Shown: positions 8,335-16,252 of the stretch, piece by piece
How the letters are laid out: every line of letters starts with the position of its first letter
Numbering within the stretch: position 1 is the first letter of the stretch
From: Acidobacteriota bacterium
GTDB lineage: Bacteria; Acidobacteriota; Terriglobia; Bryobacterales; Bryobacteraceae
NCBI GenBank assembly: GCA_016870995.1
Contig: VFZU01000026.1
Coordinates: 1-54,619, forward strand
Length of the DNA stretch: 54,619 nucleotides
Reading direction: 5' to 3'
Program-made: the position numbers and the translations under genes
The notes under the pieces: model-generated
Told to the model about the DNA's origin: nothing
Databases searched by the model: none
What the model saw: the letters and a program-made list of their open reading frames with translations, nothing else

Positions 8335-10371
8335 ATGCAGAAGTTAGTAAAGAATTTGTTGGCATTGAGCCTAGTCGTATTTTGCACTAATGCGATCTGG
8401 GCGCAGCAGTCGGCCCCAAAACCCGACAAGGGTGCGGCGTATTTCAATTATTCGATGGCCCATATCTTCGCCGACCTGGCTGCGTCTTCAGGGAACAAAA
8501 GCGAGTACCTGAACCCGGCAATTGAGTATTACAAGAATGCGATCAAGGCCGATCCGAAAGCCGGCTTTATGAGCACCGAGTTGAGCGACCTCTATGTTCA
8601 GGCTGGCTTGGGAAATCGTGCGGTGACAGAATCAGAAGCCGCCTTGAAGGTAAACCCGAACGACTTGAGCGCACGGCGGATTCTGGGCCGCATTTACGCG
8701 CGACTGATAGGGGATCCACAGGCAAACCGGATTCGAGAAGATATGGTGCGCAAGGCACTCGATCAATACCAGAAGATCGCTGATGTCGAGCCGTCTGACG
8801 TGGATGCCTGGGTGATGCTGGGCCGGCTGAGCAAAGTAGCGCAGGACAACGACGGTAGCGAGAAGGCTTATAAGAAAGTTCTGGCATTAGACCCGGAAAA
8901 CGAAGACGCGCTCACCGGCCTTGCCATGTCCGCAGCGGAATCGGGCGACGTCGCCGGTGCCGCGGCAATGCTTGAAAAAGCAGGCGCGAAGAATCCCAAT
9001 CCGCGCGCTCTGGCGCAGCTCGCCGACATGTATGAGCAGTTGAAGGATTACCGCAACGCGGCCAAGGCCTGGCAGAAGGCACTGGATATGAGTGGCGGCA
9101 ACCCGGAATTCAAGCGGCAGCTCGCAAACAATCTCGTCATGGGCGATCAGCTCGATGAAGCGATCCGCGTGTATGAAGAACTGGTTGAGGACGAACCAAA
9201 GGACTTGGGCAGCGTGTTGCGGCTGTCGCAGATTTACCGTCAGAAGAAAAACCTCGACAAGGCGAAAGAGTTTGCCCGCAAGGCGCGCGAGCTCGACAAC
9301 ACAAACCTGGATATCCGCTTCAATGACGTGGTCCTGCTAGAGACCGAAGGCAAGACCAACGAAGCCGTGGCGCTGATGAAAGAGATGGTCGCGGCGACGG
9401 AACGGCGCAGCTATCTGCCCCAAGAGAAACAGACACGAGTGATGCTGCTTGAGCGATTGGGCATCATGCAACGCAACTATGAGCAGTTCGCTGATTCGTT
9501 GAAGACATTTGAAGAAGCGATGAACCTCGAACCTGCTGCGGCTTCCAACATGCAAGCGCAGATTGTAGAGACACATCATCAGGCCAAGGATTTCGTAAAG
9601 GCTGAAGCCGCCGCCGACGAGTTTTTGAAGAAGAACCCTTCAGACCGCCGACTGGTGCGCATCAAGGGAATCCTGCAAGGCGAAATGGGCAAGGCTGCTC
9701 AGGGTGTTGAAACAATCTCCAAGCTGCTCGACGGCAAGGAAGATCGCGAAATCCATATGGCGATTGCTTCCGTGTGGGAGAAGGGCAAGAACTACGGCGA
9801 AATGGGCAAGTCTCTCGATCAGGCCGAAAAGCTCTCTTCAACCCCTGAAGAAAAAGAAGCAATCTACTTCATGCGCGGCGCGATGCTCGAGAAGCAGAAG
9901 AATTTTGCCGGTGCCGAGGCTGAGTTTCAAAAGGTGCTCAAGGCCGACCCCAACAACGCCGGAGCACTGAATTATCTGGGCTACATGTTGGTAGACCGCA
10001 ATGAACGCGTTTCAGAAGGGCTCGCCATGATCCAGAAGGCTCTCGAACAAGACCCGGGCAATGGCGCCTATCTGGACAGCCTGGGTTGGGCCTACTACCG
10101 GCTCGACAAGCTCGATGAAGCGGCCAAGTATTTGCAGCAGGCCCTTGAGAAAACCAGCAAGGACCCGACAGTGCATGACCATCTTGGAGATGTACTGTTC
10201 AAACAGGGTAAATTGAAGGAAGCGATTAGCTCCTGGGAGCGCAGCCTCTCGGAATGGGCTGCGACAGCGCCCAGCGACAAGGACGAAAAAGAAGTAGCCA
10301 AGGTGCGTTCGAAGCTCGAAGGCGCAAAGGTAAGACTAGCCAAAGAGACGAGCTCAAGGCCGAGGCGATAG
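8335..10371 (+). CDS. Secreted tetratricopeptide-repeat protein
   Basis: 678 residues: signal peptide MQKLVKNLLALSLVVFCTNA, cleavage near IWAQ, then TPR-like repeats over nearly the whole length, for example KSEYLNPAIEYYKNAI, AWVMLGRLSKVAQDNDGSEK, GALNYLGYMLVDRNERVSEG and AYLDSLGWAYYRLDKLDEAA. The ATG at 8335 is preceded by AAGGA at an 8-base distance, which fixes the start; the open frame runs further upstream but that part is antisense to miaA. The last two repeats (YLGYMLVDRN, LDSLGWAYYRL) resemble a block seen in long bacterial TPR proteins of the periplasm or outer membrane. The DUF4920-like gene follows after 11 bp and is probably cotranscribed. Role unknown, likely an assembly scaffold. 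Confidence 0.8.
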   Translation: MQKLVKNLLALSLVVFCTNAIWAQQSAPKPDKGAAYFNYSMAHIFADLAASSGNKSEYLNPAIEYYKNAIKADPKAGFMSTELSDLYVQAGLGNRAVTESEAALKVNPNDLSARRILGRIYARLIGDPQANRIREDMVRKALDQYQKIADVEPSDVDAWVMLGRLSKVAQDNDGSEKAYKKVLALDPENEDALTGLAMSAAESGDVAGAAAMLEKAGAKNPNPRALAQLADMYEQLKDYRNAAKAWQKALDMSGGNPEFKRQLANNLVMGDQLDEAIRVYEELVEDEPKDLGSVLRLSQIYRQKKNLDKAKEFARKARELDNTNLDIRFNDVVLLETEGKTNEAVALMKEMVAATERRSYLPQEKQTRVMLLERLGIMQRNYEQFADSLKTFEEAMNLEPAAASNMQAQIVETHHQAKDFVKAEAAADEFLKKNPSDRRLVRIKGILQGEMGKAAQGVETISKLLDGKEDREIHMAIASVWEKGKNYGEMGKSLDQAEKLSSTPEEKEAIYFMRGAMLEKQKNFAGAEAEFQKVLKADPNNAGALNYLGYMLVDRNERVSEGLAMIQKALEQDPGNGAYLDSLGWAYYRLDKLDEAAKYLQQALEKTSKDPTVHDHLGDVLFKQGKLKEAISSWERSLSEWAATAPSDKDEKEVAKVRSKLEGAKVRLAKETSSRPRR

Positions 10372-10382
10372 GAGATTTTGCA

Positions 10383-10838
10383 ATGAAGCGCATTTTGACG
10401 ATTCTGGGATTGGGCGCAAGCCTCATGGCTGCTGCTGAAGTGAAGCTGGGCAAGCCGTTGACGGTGAAAGAGCCCGTGAGCGTAGAGAAAATTTATGCAG
10501 AGCCCGACAAGTTTCTGAGCAAGACCGTCGCTGTCAAGGGCAAGATCACCGAAGTTTGCCAAATGATGGGCTGCTGGATGAATCTGGTGGATTCCGCCAG
10601 CGGCAAGATGATCCGCATCAAGGTCAACGATGGCGAGATCGAGTTTCCAAAGAATGGCGCTGGCAAGATTGCCATTGCCGAGGGGACTCTCATGAAGCTG
10701 GAATTGAGCAAGGAACGTGCCATCGCCGAAGCCAAGCATGAGGCCGATGAAATGGGTCGGAAGTTCGATCCGAAGTCAGTGACAGGCCCCGTAACGCGCT
10801 ACCAGATCAAGGGTAGTGGCGCTGTTGTGTTGGACTAG
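10383..10838 (+). CDS. Secreted DUF4920-like protein
   Basis: 151 residues. MKRILTILGLGASLMAAAEV is a signal peptide. The core (KIYAEPDKFLSKTVAVKGKI, EVCQMMGCWMNLVD, KMIRIKVNDGEIEFP) matches my memory of the DUF4920 family, an OB-like beta-barrel with a conserved C-x(3)-GCW motif, found in periplasmic proteins. The two cysteines may form a disulfide or bind a metal. A GGAG lies 8 bases before the ATG at 10383, so longer open starts inside the TPR gene are not used. The tail is Lys/Glu-rich. The -35 box of the tRNA-Ala promoter overlaps its stop codon. Confidence 0.75.
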   Translation: MKRILTILGLGASLMAAAEVKLGKPLTVKEPVSVEKIYAEPDKFLSKTVAVKGKITEVCQMMGCWMNLVDSASGKMIRIKVNDGEIEFPKNGAGKIAIAEGTLMKLELSKERAIAEAKHEADEMGRKFDPKSVTGPVTRYQIKGSGAVVLD

Positions 10839-10858
10839 CGCCTCACCTGGTGTATGAT
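10830..10858 (+). promoter_or_regulatory. Sigma-70 type promoter of tRNA-Ala
   Basis: TTGGAC (10830-10835), 17-bp spacer, TATGAT (10853-10858), close to consensus in both boxes with ideal spacing. Transcription would start near 10865, about 15 bases before the mature tRNA. The -35 box overlaps the end of the upstream coding sequence. Confidence 0.7.
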
Positions 10859-10879
10859 TGAAAGAGTTGGTCTTCAAGT

Positions 10880-10955
10880 GGGCCTGTGGCGCAGTTGGGA
10901 GCGCGCTTCCATGGCATGGAAGAGGTCAAGGGTTCGAATCCCTTCAGGTCCACCA
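10880..10955 (+). tRNA. tRNA-Ala (anticodon GGC)
   Basis: A full 76-nt cloverleaf with encoded CCA. Acceptor GGGCCTG pairs with CAGGTCC (one G-T). The D-arm stem is GCGC/GCGC around AGTTGGGA. The anticodon stem CTTCC/GGAAG encloses loop ATGGCAT, so the anticodon is GGC. The T-arm is AAGGG-TTCGAAT-CCCTT. Confidence 0.97.
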
Positions 10956-11048
10956 ATCCACCCTCCAAAGTTTTCTCCCCTAACCAAAAAGCATTCTGAT
11001 CCAACTGGGCAGTCTTAGTGCATTCTCTGCCGTGATAGCCTCTTGCCT

Positions 11049-12368
11049 ATGCGGGTAGTGTTTCTTGAAGTCGATACGGAAAGCCAGTGGGCCATGGCCT
11101 CGCTCGGTGCCGCATTTCTAGGGGCTGAATTGCGGCGGCACGGTCATGAAGCGGTGCTCGTGCGGGCCACTCTCAAGATGAGCGACGCCGACGTTGTAGA
11201 GGCTTTGCGCCAAGCTCAGCCGGGGTTGATCGGTGTCTCAATGACTACACGCCAGTGGCTGCGAGCCCGGCATCTGGTGGGAGTGATCCGCCAGCACCTC
11301 GATGTACCTGTGGTGGCGGGGGGATTGCACGCCACATTCTCGCCAGAAGCGGTTCTGGCTGCGCCAGGCTTCGATTTCGCTGGGTTGGGCGAATGCGAGG
11401 AGGCCATGGTGGATCTGGTGGCTGCACTCGAGGCGAGTCGCTCGCCGCATGGGATCGCCAATATCTGGGTGAAGGGCGGGTTCCGGCCCGTATTACGCAA
11501 GCCAGTCGAGCCGATTGACCGCTTGCCGTTCGCCGCGCGCGATCTGCTGGAGGAACCAATCGGCACCGTGCAGGTTTCGACGCAAAGAGGCTGCCCCTTC
11601 CCCTGCACGTATTGCGGTGCCCGGATGTTCAACGAACTCTACGAAGGCACCGGCGAGTATGGGCGGCGGCGATCCCACGAGAATGTCTTTGAAGAGTTGC
11701 GAGGCCTGCGTGAGGCTGGGCGGCTGAGCTATGTGATTTTTCTCGACGACACGTTTACCATCCATCACCCGTGGGTGAAGGAATTCTGCCGCCGGTACAA
11801 AGAGGAGTTCGCGGTGCCGTTTTGTTTGCATGCCAGAGTGGAAACGGTGAACCAGCCGATGCTCGAGATGTTGGCAGAGGCCGGGTGCAAGCAGATCACT
11901 TATGGCGTTGAGAGCGGCAGCGAGCGCGTGCGTCGCGAGGTGATGAAGCGGCCTGTGACGAACCAGCGGTTTCGCGACGTATTTCAATGGACGCGACAAG
12001 CGGGCATCTTTACGATCGCCAACTACATGCTGGGGCTGCCGGGCGAAACGCGGGCCGAGCTGGACGAAACCTATGCTCTCGCGGAAGAACTCGACAGCTT
12101 CGACTTTGGCTTCTTCGTGTTCTATCCCTATCCGGGGACGCATCTCTTTACGCTGTGCCGCGAAAAAGGATACCTGCCGGAAGACTATCTGATGCGACCG
12201 GCGAACCATCGCCAGTCGATACTGCAATTGCCGGATTTAACGCAAGCCGACATCGACACTGTGTATGACCAGTTCACCGAATTGCGGGCGCGGCAGGAAC
12301 GAGCGCGCAGCGGCTGGTATTCTGTGCCTGCCGTCGAGCACGCCTATGTTGTGGCCCGCAATGGTTAA
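11049..12368 (+). CDS. B12-binding-domain radical SAM protein
   Basis: About 439 residues. Residues 1-140 form a cobalamin-binding-like Rossmann domain (MRVVFLEVDTESQWAMASLG, then PGLIGVSMTT and PVVAGGLHATFSPE). Next comes a radical SAM core with the cluster motif CPFPCTYCG (three cysteines), a FLDDTFTI strand, GVESGSERVRREVMKR and the GLPGET loop. This is the BchE/MiaB-like layout used by many methyltransferases and cyclases; the substrate cannot be read from sequence. ATG 11049 begins the domain directly; a TTG at 11043 is also open, and neither has a clear ribosome site. It stands alone after tRNA-Ala, and its TAA overlaps the TAA of the convergent methyltransferase gene. Confidence 0.88.
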   Translation: MRVVFLEVDTESQWAMASLGAAFLGAELRRHGHEAVLVRATLKMSDADVVEALRQAQPGLIGVSMTTRQWLRARHLVGVIRQHLDVPVVAGGLHATFSPEAVLAAPGFDFAGLGECEEAMVDLVAALEASRSPHGIANIWVKGGFRPVLRKPVEPIDRLPFAARDLLEEPIGTVQVSTQRGCPFPCTYCGARMFNELYEGTGEYGRRRSHENVFEELRGLREAGRLSYVIFLDDTFTIHHPWVKEFCRRYKEEFAVPFCLHARVETVNQPMLEMLAEAGCKQITYGVESGSERVRREVMKRPVTNQRFRDVFQWTRQAGIFTIANYMLGLPGETRAELDETYALAEELDSFDFGFFVFYPYPGTHLFTLCREKGYLPEDYLMRPANHRQSILQLPDLTQADIDTVYDQFTELRARQERARSGWYSVPAVEHAYVVARNG

Positions 12369-13396
12369 GACTGGTGACGGACCGCGACGGCATGGACGCT
12401 GTATTCAGTGACCGAACGCTCATGAAGTCGTAGCCGCCAGGGTATGTCTTTGGCTTCGCTTGCGACCTCAAGGCCAGCGTGGGCGAGGAAGCGAGGCAAC
12501 TCTTCGACGGAGGAACCCTGATGGGGCGAGGAGCGCTGGGAGTGGCCGCCAATCCAGTCAGCCGGTTGCGAGGCACCAACAGCCCAATCAAAGGGCGTTG
12601 TAAGCAAGGCGTAGTGGCCAGGGGCCAGCGTGCGGGACATCTCCAGCAATAGGCCGAGCGGCGAGGGAGCGCAGTCGAGCATATTGAGGGCGGTCATGTT
12701 GCGGAATGTCGCGTTGGGAAAGGGCAGGATCGAAATGTCGGCGCACCAGAAGCTAACGTTCTCGGTGGGGTAGTCGGCAACGGTACATGAGACAGAGTCG
12801 AAGACCAGGCCCACACGACGGCGCTCGTAATCCGCTTGTCCAGTGAGCCGGATGCGCTGCGCGAGCCGCAGCATGGAAAAGTTTAGATCGAGGCCAACGG
12901 TCAAATCCTGAGTGCGACGGGCCAGCTCGAGGGTGCCACGACCGACCGAGCAGCCGATATCAAGCGAGGGGCCTGACGACAAGGAAGGCAGCAGCCCGGC
13001 CGCGCGGTCGAAGAAATCCAGAAACGCCGGGGCTGTCGGATTCCAGTGGGCATCAGCGTAGATCGCGTTGTTGCCTCGATCACGGTCTAAAGGCGATGAG
13101 GCTCCAGAAAGATCCCCGAGCAGGGACTGCATGAAGGGCGAAAGATCCTCGCGCTTCAGAATGCCCAGGATCTGCTGATTGAACCAGGAGGCAGGATCGG
13201 CGAGTACAATCGGGATGCCGTCGAGGATGGGGTACTCGCGCTGGCAGCGTGGGTTTGAACAAATCAGGCTGCCTTCGAGGATTTCGTTGCCAAGTTGCTT
13301 GCCGACAGCGCCGATACGCAGGGGGCTCTCCACGGAGTGCGTGACACGGCAAACCGGGCAGACGGGCTTCAGGCGGGCGAAGTGAGCAATGAGCAA
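12365..13396 (-). CDS. Class I methyltransferase with zinc-ribbon/Trm112-like N-terminus
   Basis: 343 residues. The N-terminus has CPVC (about 13-16) and CSNPRC (about 46-51), followed by REYPILDGIPIVL, which resembles Trm112-type zinc domains. The methyltransferase core follows: LDIGCSVGRGTLELARR (motif I), VGLDLNFSMLRLAQ (motif II), then FWCADISILPFPNATF and SRTLAPGHYALLTTPFDW. The start is a TTG at 13396, 6 bp after the stop of the PAAR-like gene, with no better ATG nearby. It is the last gene of the leftward run that begins with the histidine kinase. The substrate is unknown; small-molecule or protein methylation are both possible. Confidence 0.8.
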   Translation of the reverse strand: MLIAHFARLKPVCPVCRVTHSVESPLRIGAVGKQLGNEILEGSLICSNPRCQREYPILDGIPIVLADPASWFNQQILGILKREDLSPFMQSLLGDLSGASSPLDRDRGNNAIYADAHWNPTAPAFLDFFDRAAGLLPSLSSGPSLDIGCSVGRGTLELARRTQDLTVGLDLNFSMLRLAQRIRLTGQADYERRRVGLVFDSVSCTVADYPTENVSFWCADISILPFPNATFRNMTALNMLDCAPSPLGLLLEMSRTLAPGHYALLTTPFDWAVGASQPADWIGGHSQRSSPHQGSSVEELPRFLAHAGLEVASEAKDIPWRLRLHERSVTEYSVHAVAVRHQS

Positions 13397-13402
13397 GAGC
13401 GC

Positions 13403-13789
13403 TTAACCGCCGATGATGACATCTTTCGAGCAGGGCGGGATGATCTTGCCGGATGTGCAAGGGATGGGCCCAACACAGGTGGCGAAAGTCACCATATCGC
13501 CCAAACGCGCTGCGGGAAAGCCACCGGTCATCACCGATGACGAGCCTACAGTGACGATGCCAGGTCCACCAGGGACGCAACCGGGCATGGCGCAGGGAAT
13601 CGTTTGGCTTGTCACAACCGCGGCTGGCAGACCGTTGATAATTACCGTCGGGACGGTAGCCGTCATGATTGGGATCGGGATCGGCGGATGCGGCAGAGGC
13701 GTAGGTGTGGGAGACGGCGGATGGATGGGTGCATGACAGTGGGGCCAGTCATGCATCGCGTTATCGGTCATGCGGGCGGCGGGCGGCAT
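13403..13789 (-). CDS. PAAR-like spike-tip protein with Pro/His-rich N-terminus
   Basis: 128 residues. The core VPTVIINGLPAAVVTSQTIP, then TVGSSSVMTGGFPAARLGDM and PCTSGKIIPPCSKDVIIGG, has the repeating Gly/Pro/Ala hairpins and the PAARxGD motif of PAAR-type conical tip proteins, which cap the spike of type VI secretion systems and related contractile machines. The first 45 residues contain HDWPHCHAPIHPP and runs of Pro-Thr/Pro-Ile; the His and Cys residues could supply the metal site at the tip. ATG 13789 sits 1 bp after the TAA of the upstream gp5-like gene (TAATATG), so coupling is very likely; an ATG at 13771 is an alternative. No sheath, tube or baseplate gene lies in the window. Confidence 0.78.
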   Translation of the reverse strand: MPPAARMTDNAMHDWPHCHAPIHPPSPTPTPLPHPPIPIPIMTATVPTVIINGLPAAVVTSQTIPCAMPGCVPGGPGIVTVGSSSVMTGGFPAARLGDMVTFATCVGPIPCTSGKIIPPCSKDVIIGG

Positions 13790-13790
13790 A

Positions 13791-14126
13791 TTAGTTTAGG
13801 AAGATTTTCTCGCCGGTGACGATGACGTCGCCGTTCGCGTTGACGCGGACATCGGCCTGGCCGCTCAGTTGCATGCCGCCATCGGAGTGAACATCAACGC
13901 CCTCCGAAGCGCGCACTTCAAAAGTCTTGCACTCGACGCTAACGACTTCGCTCGATTTCAGGTTGAGACGGATGCTCTCCATCTGCAGGATCGGGCCTTC
14001 GGGAGTCAATTTCACGCGAAGCTCCAACTGGCCACCGTTGCCGTGAATTTCGATCAGGTCGTGACCATCGGCAGGGGTGACAGTGATCGTTCGCGAATTT
14101 TGTAGGTCAATGGTGTGAGACGCCAT
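13791..14126 (-). CDS. Small gp5/VgrG-tip-like beta-helix protein
   Basis: 111 residues built of short alternating beta strands (SRTITVTPADGHDLIEIHG, QLELRVKLTPEG, then VDVHSDGGMQLSGQADVRVN and DVIVTGEKIFLN). The closing D-V-x-V-N-A-N-G-D-V-x-V pattern is like the triple-stranded beta-helix at the end of phage gp5 and VgrG spikes, and it sits directly before a PAAR-like gene, as a spike tip would. AAGGAGAA lies 10 bases before the ATG at 14126; an upstream in-frame start at 14159 overlaps the preceding gene and is less likely. There is no OB-fold or gp27-like portion, so this is a free-standing tip segment rather than a full VgrG. Assignment rests on pattern and neighbours. Confidence 0.6.
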   Translation of the reverse strand: MASHTIDLQNSRTITVTPADGHDLIEIHGNGGQLELRVKLTPEGPILQMESIRLNLKSSEVVSVECKTFEVRASEGVDVHSDGGMQLSGQADVRVNANGDVIVTGEKIFLN

Positions 14127-14155
14127 CGCAGTCGAATTCTCCTTCGATGAAGGTA

Positions 14156-15187
14156 TCACGATTCGCTGGCGAGGCAGCGCGAGAAGTCGAAATCGGGCTG
14201 GGCCTGCGCGAGCATCAGCAGATCGAAACCAGCCTCGCCGTCCTGGGCACCAAAGCCATCAAGAGTTGTGCCGAGGTTCGGCTTGAGATTGTGCTCGAAG
14301 AAGAATTGCACGCGAGGGTGAGCAAGGATTTGGCTCGCGGTGAGGCCAGTCACCTCGAGCGCGGGTGCGATCGGGAAGCCCGCGATGGCAGCACGGAAGG
14401 GAGCCAGCAGCGTCGTGAGCTGCAGACGATTGTGACACGCAAGGATGGAGCGGGACAGACACCGTTCCACTGATGTTGCCTCGAGGCCCATCGGCGATTT
14501 CGCCGCACGCAGTAATGCCCGGGTTTCGAGGTCGTGAGCGTGAAGGATATCGTCAGGCCAGCGGGTTTGATCACGAAAAACAGGCTCGATCACTGCGAGC
14601 TCGAGTGGGGGCGCATCTGGCCAGACACCGTTGTAGGCGAAGAGATGGCTTTGCTCCGGCGTATCCCTTCTGGGCAGAGCGTCAGCGGTATTCGGGTAAT
14701 GCGGCCAAAGGGGTTGTAGCCAATCGCTCAAGCGCACCTTATCCCAAGGCAACCGTCCCCGGTACCGAGGCAAGCCAAGCCACTTGCCGGGCTCAAAATC
14801 GGGATCGAGCGAACGAAGCTGCCTGAAGGCCAGATGGATGGTTGCAGTGAGTTCTTCCCGTTCGGAGGGGAATGCATGCAGGTTGAGCAGACTCGAGAAC
14901 AGCAGGTGAATCGCGGCACCCACTGCAGCCGACGTGGACTGCAGTCCAAACCAGGGATCGTCATGAAGCACCGCGATTCTGTCGAGGTTGGCAGCCCGAT
15001 CGAGAGTGTTAGCCGCAGTCAGATCACGCAGCTGGTGGGTCTGCTCGACGAACTCCTCGATGTTGTCTACTTGCGCCGCGATCGCCATAATGCGGTCGAG
15101 CGCAGCGAGATGATGTCGGTTCCAGTGCGGCTCCAGGATGCAAGCCGCACGGAGGCGATAAAGGTAATGATGGCTTTCGAGAACCAC
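14156..15187 (-). CDS. Unknown protein, resembles T6SS-associated TIGR02270 family
   Basis: 343 residues, soluble and helical, no signal peptide. The opening MVLESHHYLYRLRAACILEP followed by H-W and LAALDRIMAIAAQVD recalls the N-terminus of TIGR02270-type proteins (E-x-x-FLWxLR...LARLDERI...L), HEAT-like proteins often encoded beside PAAR genes in type VI clusters. The later part has Trp/Pro-rich stretches (PGKWLGLPRYRGRLPWDKV, WPDAPPLELAVIEP) and a Leu-rich helical region. The start is GTG 15187, 6 bp after the aldo/keto reductase stop, with an AGGCGAG just upstream. I recognise no catalytic motif. Context suggests a chaperone, adaptor or cargo for the spike proteins downstream; this is inference. 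Confidence 0.6.
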   Translation of the reverse strand: MVLESHHYLYRLRAACILEPHWNRHHLAALDRIMAIAAQVDNIEEFVEQTHQLRDLTAANTLDRAANLDRIAVLHDDPWFGLQSTSAAVGAAIHLLFSSLLNLHAFPSEREELTATIHLAFRQLRSLDPDFEPGKWLGLPRYRGRLPWDKVRLSDWLQPLWPHYPNTADALPRRDTPEQSHLFAYNGVWPDAPPLELAVIEPVFRDQTRWPDDILHAHDLETRALLRAAKSPMGLEATSVERCLSRSILACHNRLQLTTLLAPFRAAIAGFPIAPALEVTGLTASQILAHPRVQFFFEHNLKPNLGTTLDGFGAQDGEAGFDLLMLAQAQPDFDFSRCLASES

Positions 15188-15193
15188 GCTCGC

Positions 15194-16237
15194 CTAAGTG
15201 GTGGGGAATTCGCGTGGAATCAACTCGGCGGCTTTTAGCTCGGCCCAGACCGGGGCTGGCACCTGGGCTTCGCGCACCAGCTTCATGGTTTCAACCAGTC
15301 GGCTCGGTGTCATCGTGGAGGTCACGATCTGCGTCATCACCTTGGGGAAGTGCGTGACCAGTAAGCCGGCAACAGCGGCCGACAGATGCAGCAGCGGCGT
15401 CGATCCGCAGATGCGGAAGTAGCGCGACATCAGCTCGCGCTCGGCCTGGGTCGCTACTTCGTAGTTGTAGAGGAAGGGCGGCGCAGTCAGCGGGTCTTCG
15501 GTAAGCGTGAAGGCCTGGCCATAGTTGATGCCCATAAGCGTCACTTCAAAGCCCTGGGCTTCGCCAGCGGCAATGATTTTGAGCAGTGGCCGGAGGATCG
15601 AGGGGCAGAACGTAAGGCCAGCGTAATCCAGCGCACCGGGCTCTTCCGCAATAAAGCGATGGACGAACTCGGGTTCCTTGATGCCAAGGCCAATACGACC
15701 CACAAAGCCAGATTGCTTGGCCGTCTTGAGGAATTCCACCGCAGGGTGGATGTCGGTGGCCCAGTTGAGCCCCACCTGCTTTTCCATGTCTGGCGGATCA
15801 TGCAGCGCTACGCCGTGCAGCAGGTCGCCCCCGTACTCGATGCGTTCTCGGCAGACCTGTTGTTCGACGCCTTTATAGGAGCCGTCCCAGCGGTCAGTGA
15901 GGCCATGGTATCGGGCGGGGATGCCTTGCAGCAGTGCTTCCGGTTGATGTTCCTTGGCGTCGCCGACGGCGAGGCCAAGATACCGCAGGCACTTGGTTTG
16001 AAACCGGATCTCGTTGGGATGGATTCCCAGCGCATCAAGAGCGCGGCCCAGCTGCAATGTGGCGCGATACAGCGTGGCGGAATCAAAGGCTCGAATCCCC
16101 TGTTCCCATGCTGTTTTGACGAGCGGCATCACGTGGCGTTCGACATCCACTTGGCCACCGCCCGGAGCAGGGCCAAAGCCGAAGCGATGGCAACCAAAAA
16201 CGAACTTGTCAGCGGAGATATCTCTTGAAGTGGGCAT
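15194..16237 (-). CDS. Aldo/keto reductase family oxidoreductase
   Basis: 347 residues with a TIM-barrel aldo/keto reductase layout: FGCHRFGFGP near the start, IRAFDSATLYRATLQLGRAL (Asp and Tyr of the catalytic tetrad), IRFQTKCLRYL (Lys) and GVALHDPP (His), then a C-terminal cofactor region ending VTSTMTPSRLVETMKL. All four tetrad residues appear present, so it should be an active NAD(P)H-dependent carbonyl reductase or aldose dehydrogenase; it looks nearest to D-threo-aldose 1-dehydrogenase types. It begins 15 bp after the histidine kinase stop and ends 6 bp before the TIGR02270-like gene. An enzyme of this kind between a sensor kinase and spike-tip genes is unusual. Confidence 0.82.
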   Translation of the reverse strand: MPTSRDISADKFVFGCHRFGFGPAPGGGQVDVERHVMPLVKTAWEQGIRAFDSATLYRATLQLGRALDALGIHPNEIRFQTKCLRYLGLAVGDAKEHQPEALLQGIPARYHGLTDRWDGSYKGVEQQVCRERIEYGGDLLHGVALHDPPDMEKQVGLNWATDIHPAVEFLKTAKQSGFVGRIGLGIKEPEFVHRFIAEEPGALDYAGLTFCPSILRPLLKIIAAGEAQGFEVTLMGINYGQAFTLTEDPLTAPPFLYNYEVATQAERELMSRYFRICGSTPLLHLSAAVAGLLVTHFPKVMTQIVTSTMTPSRLVETMKLVREAQVPAPVWAELKAAELIPREFPTT

Positions 16238-16252
16238 GAACCAGTAAGGATA

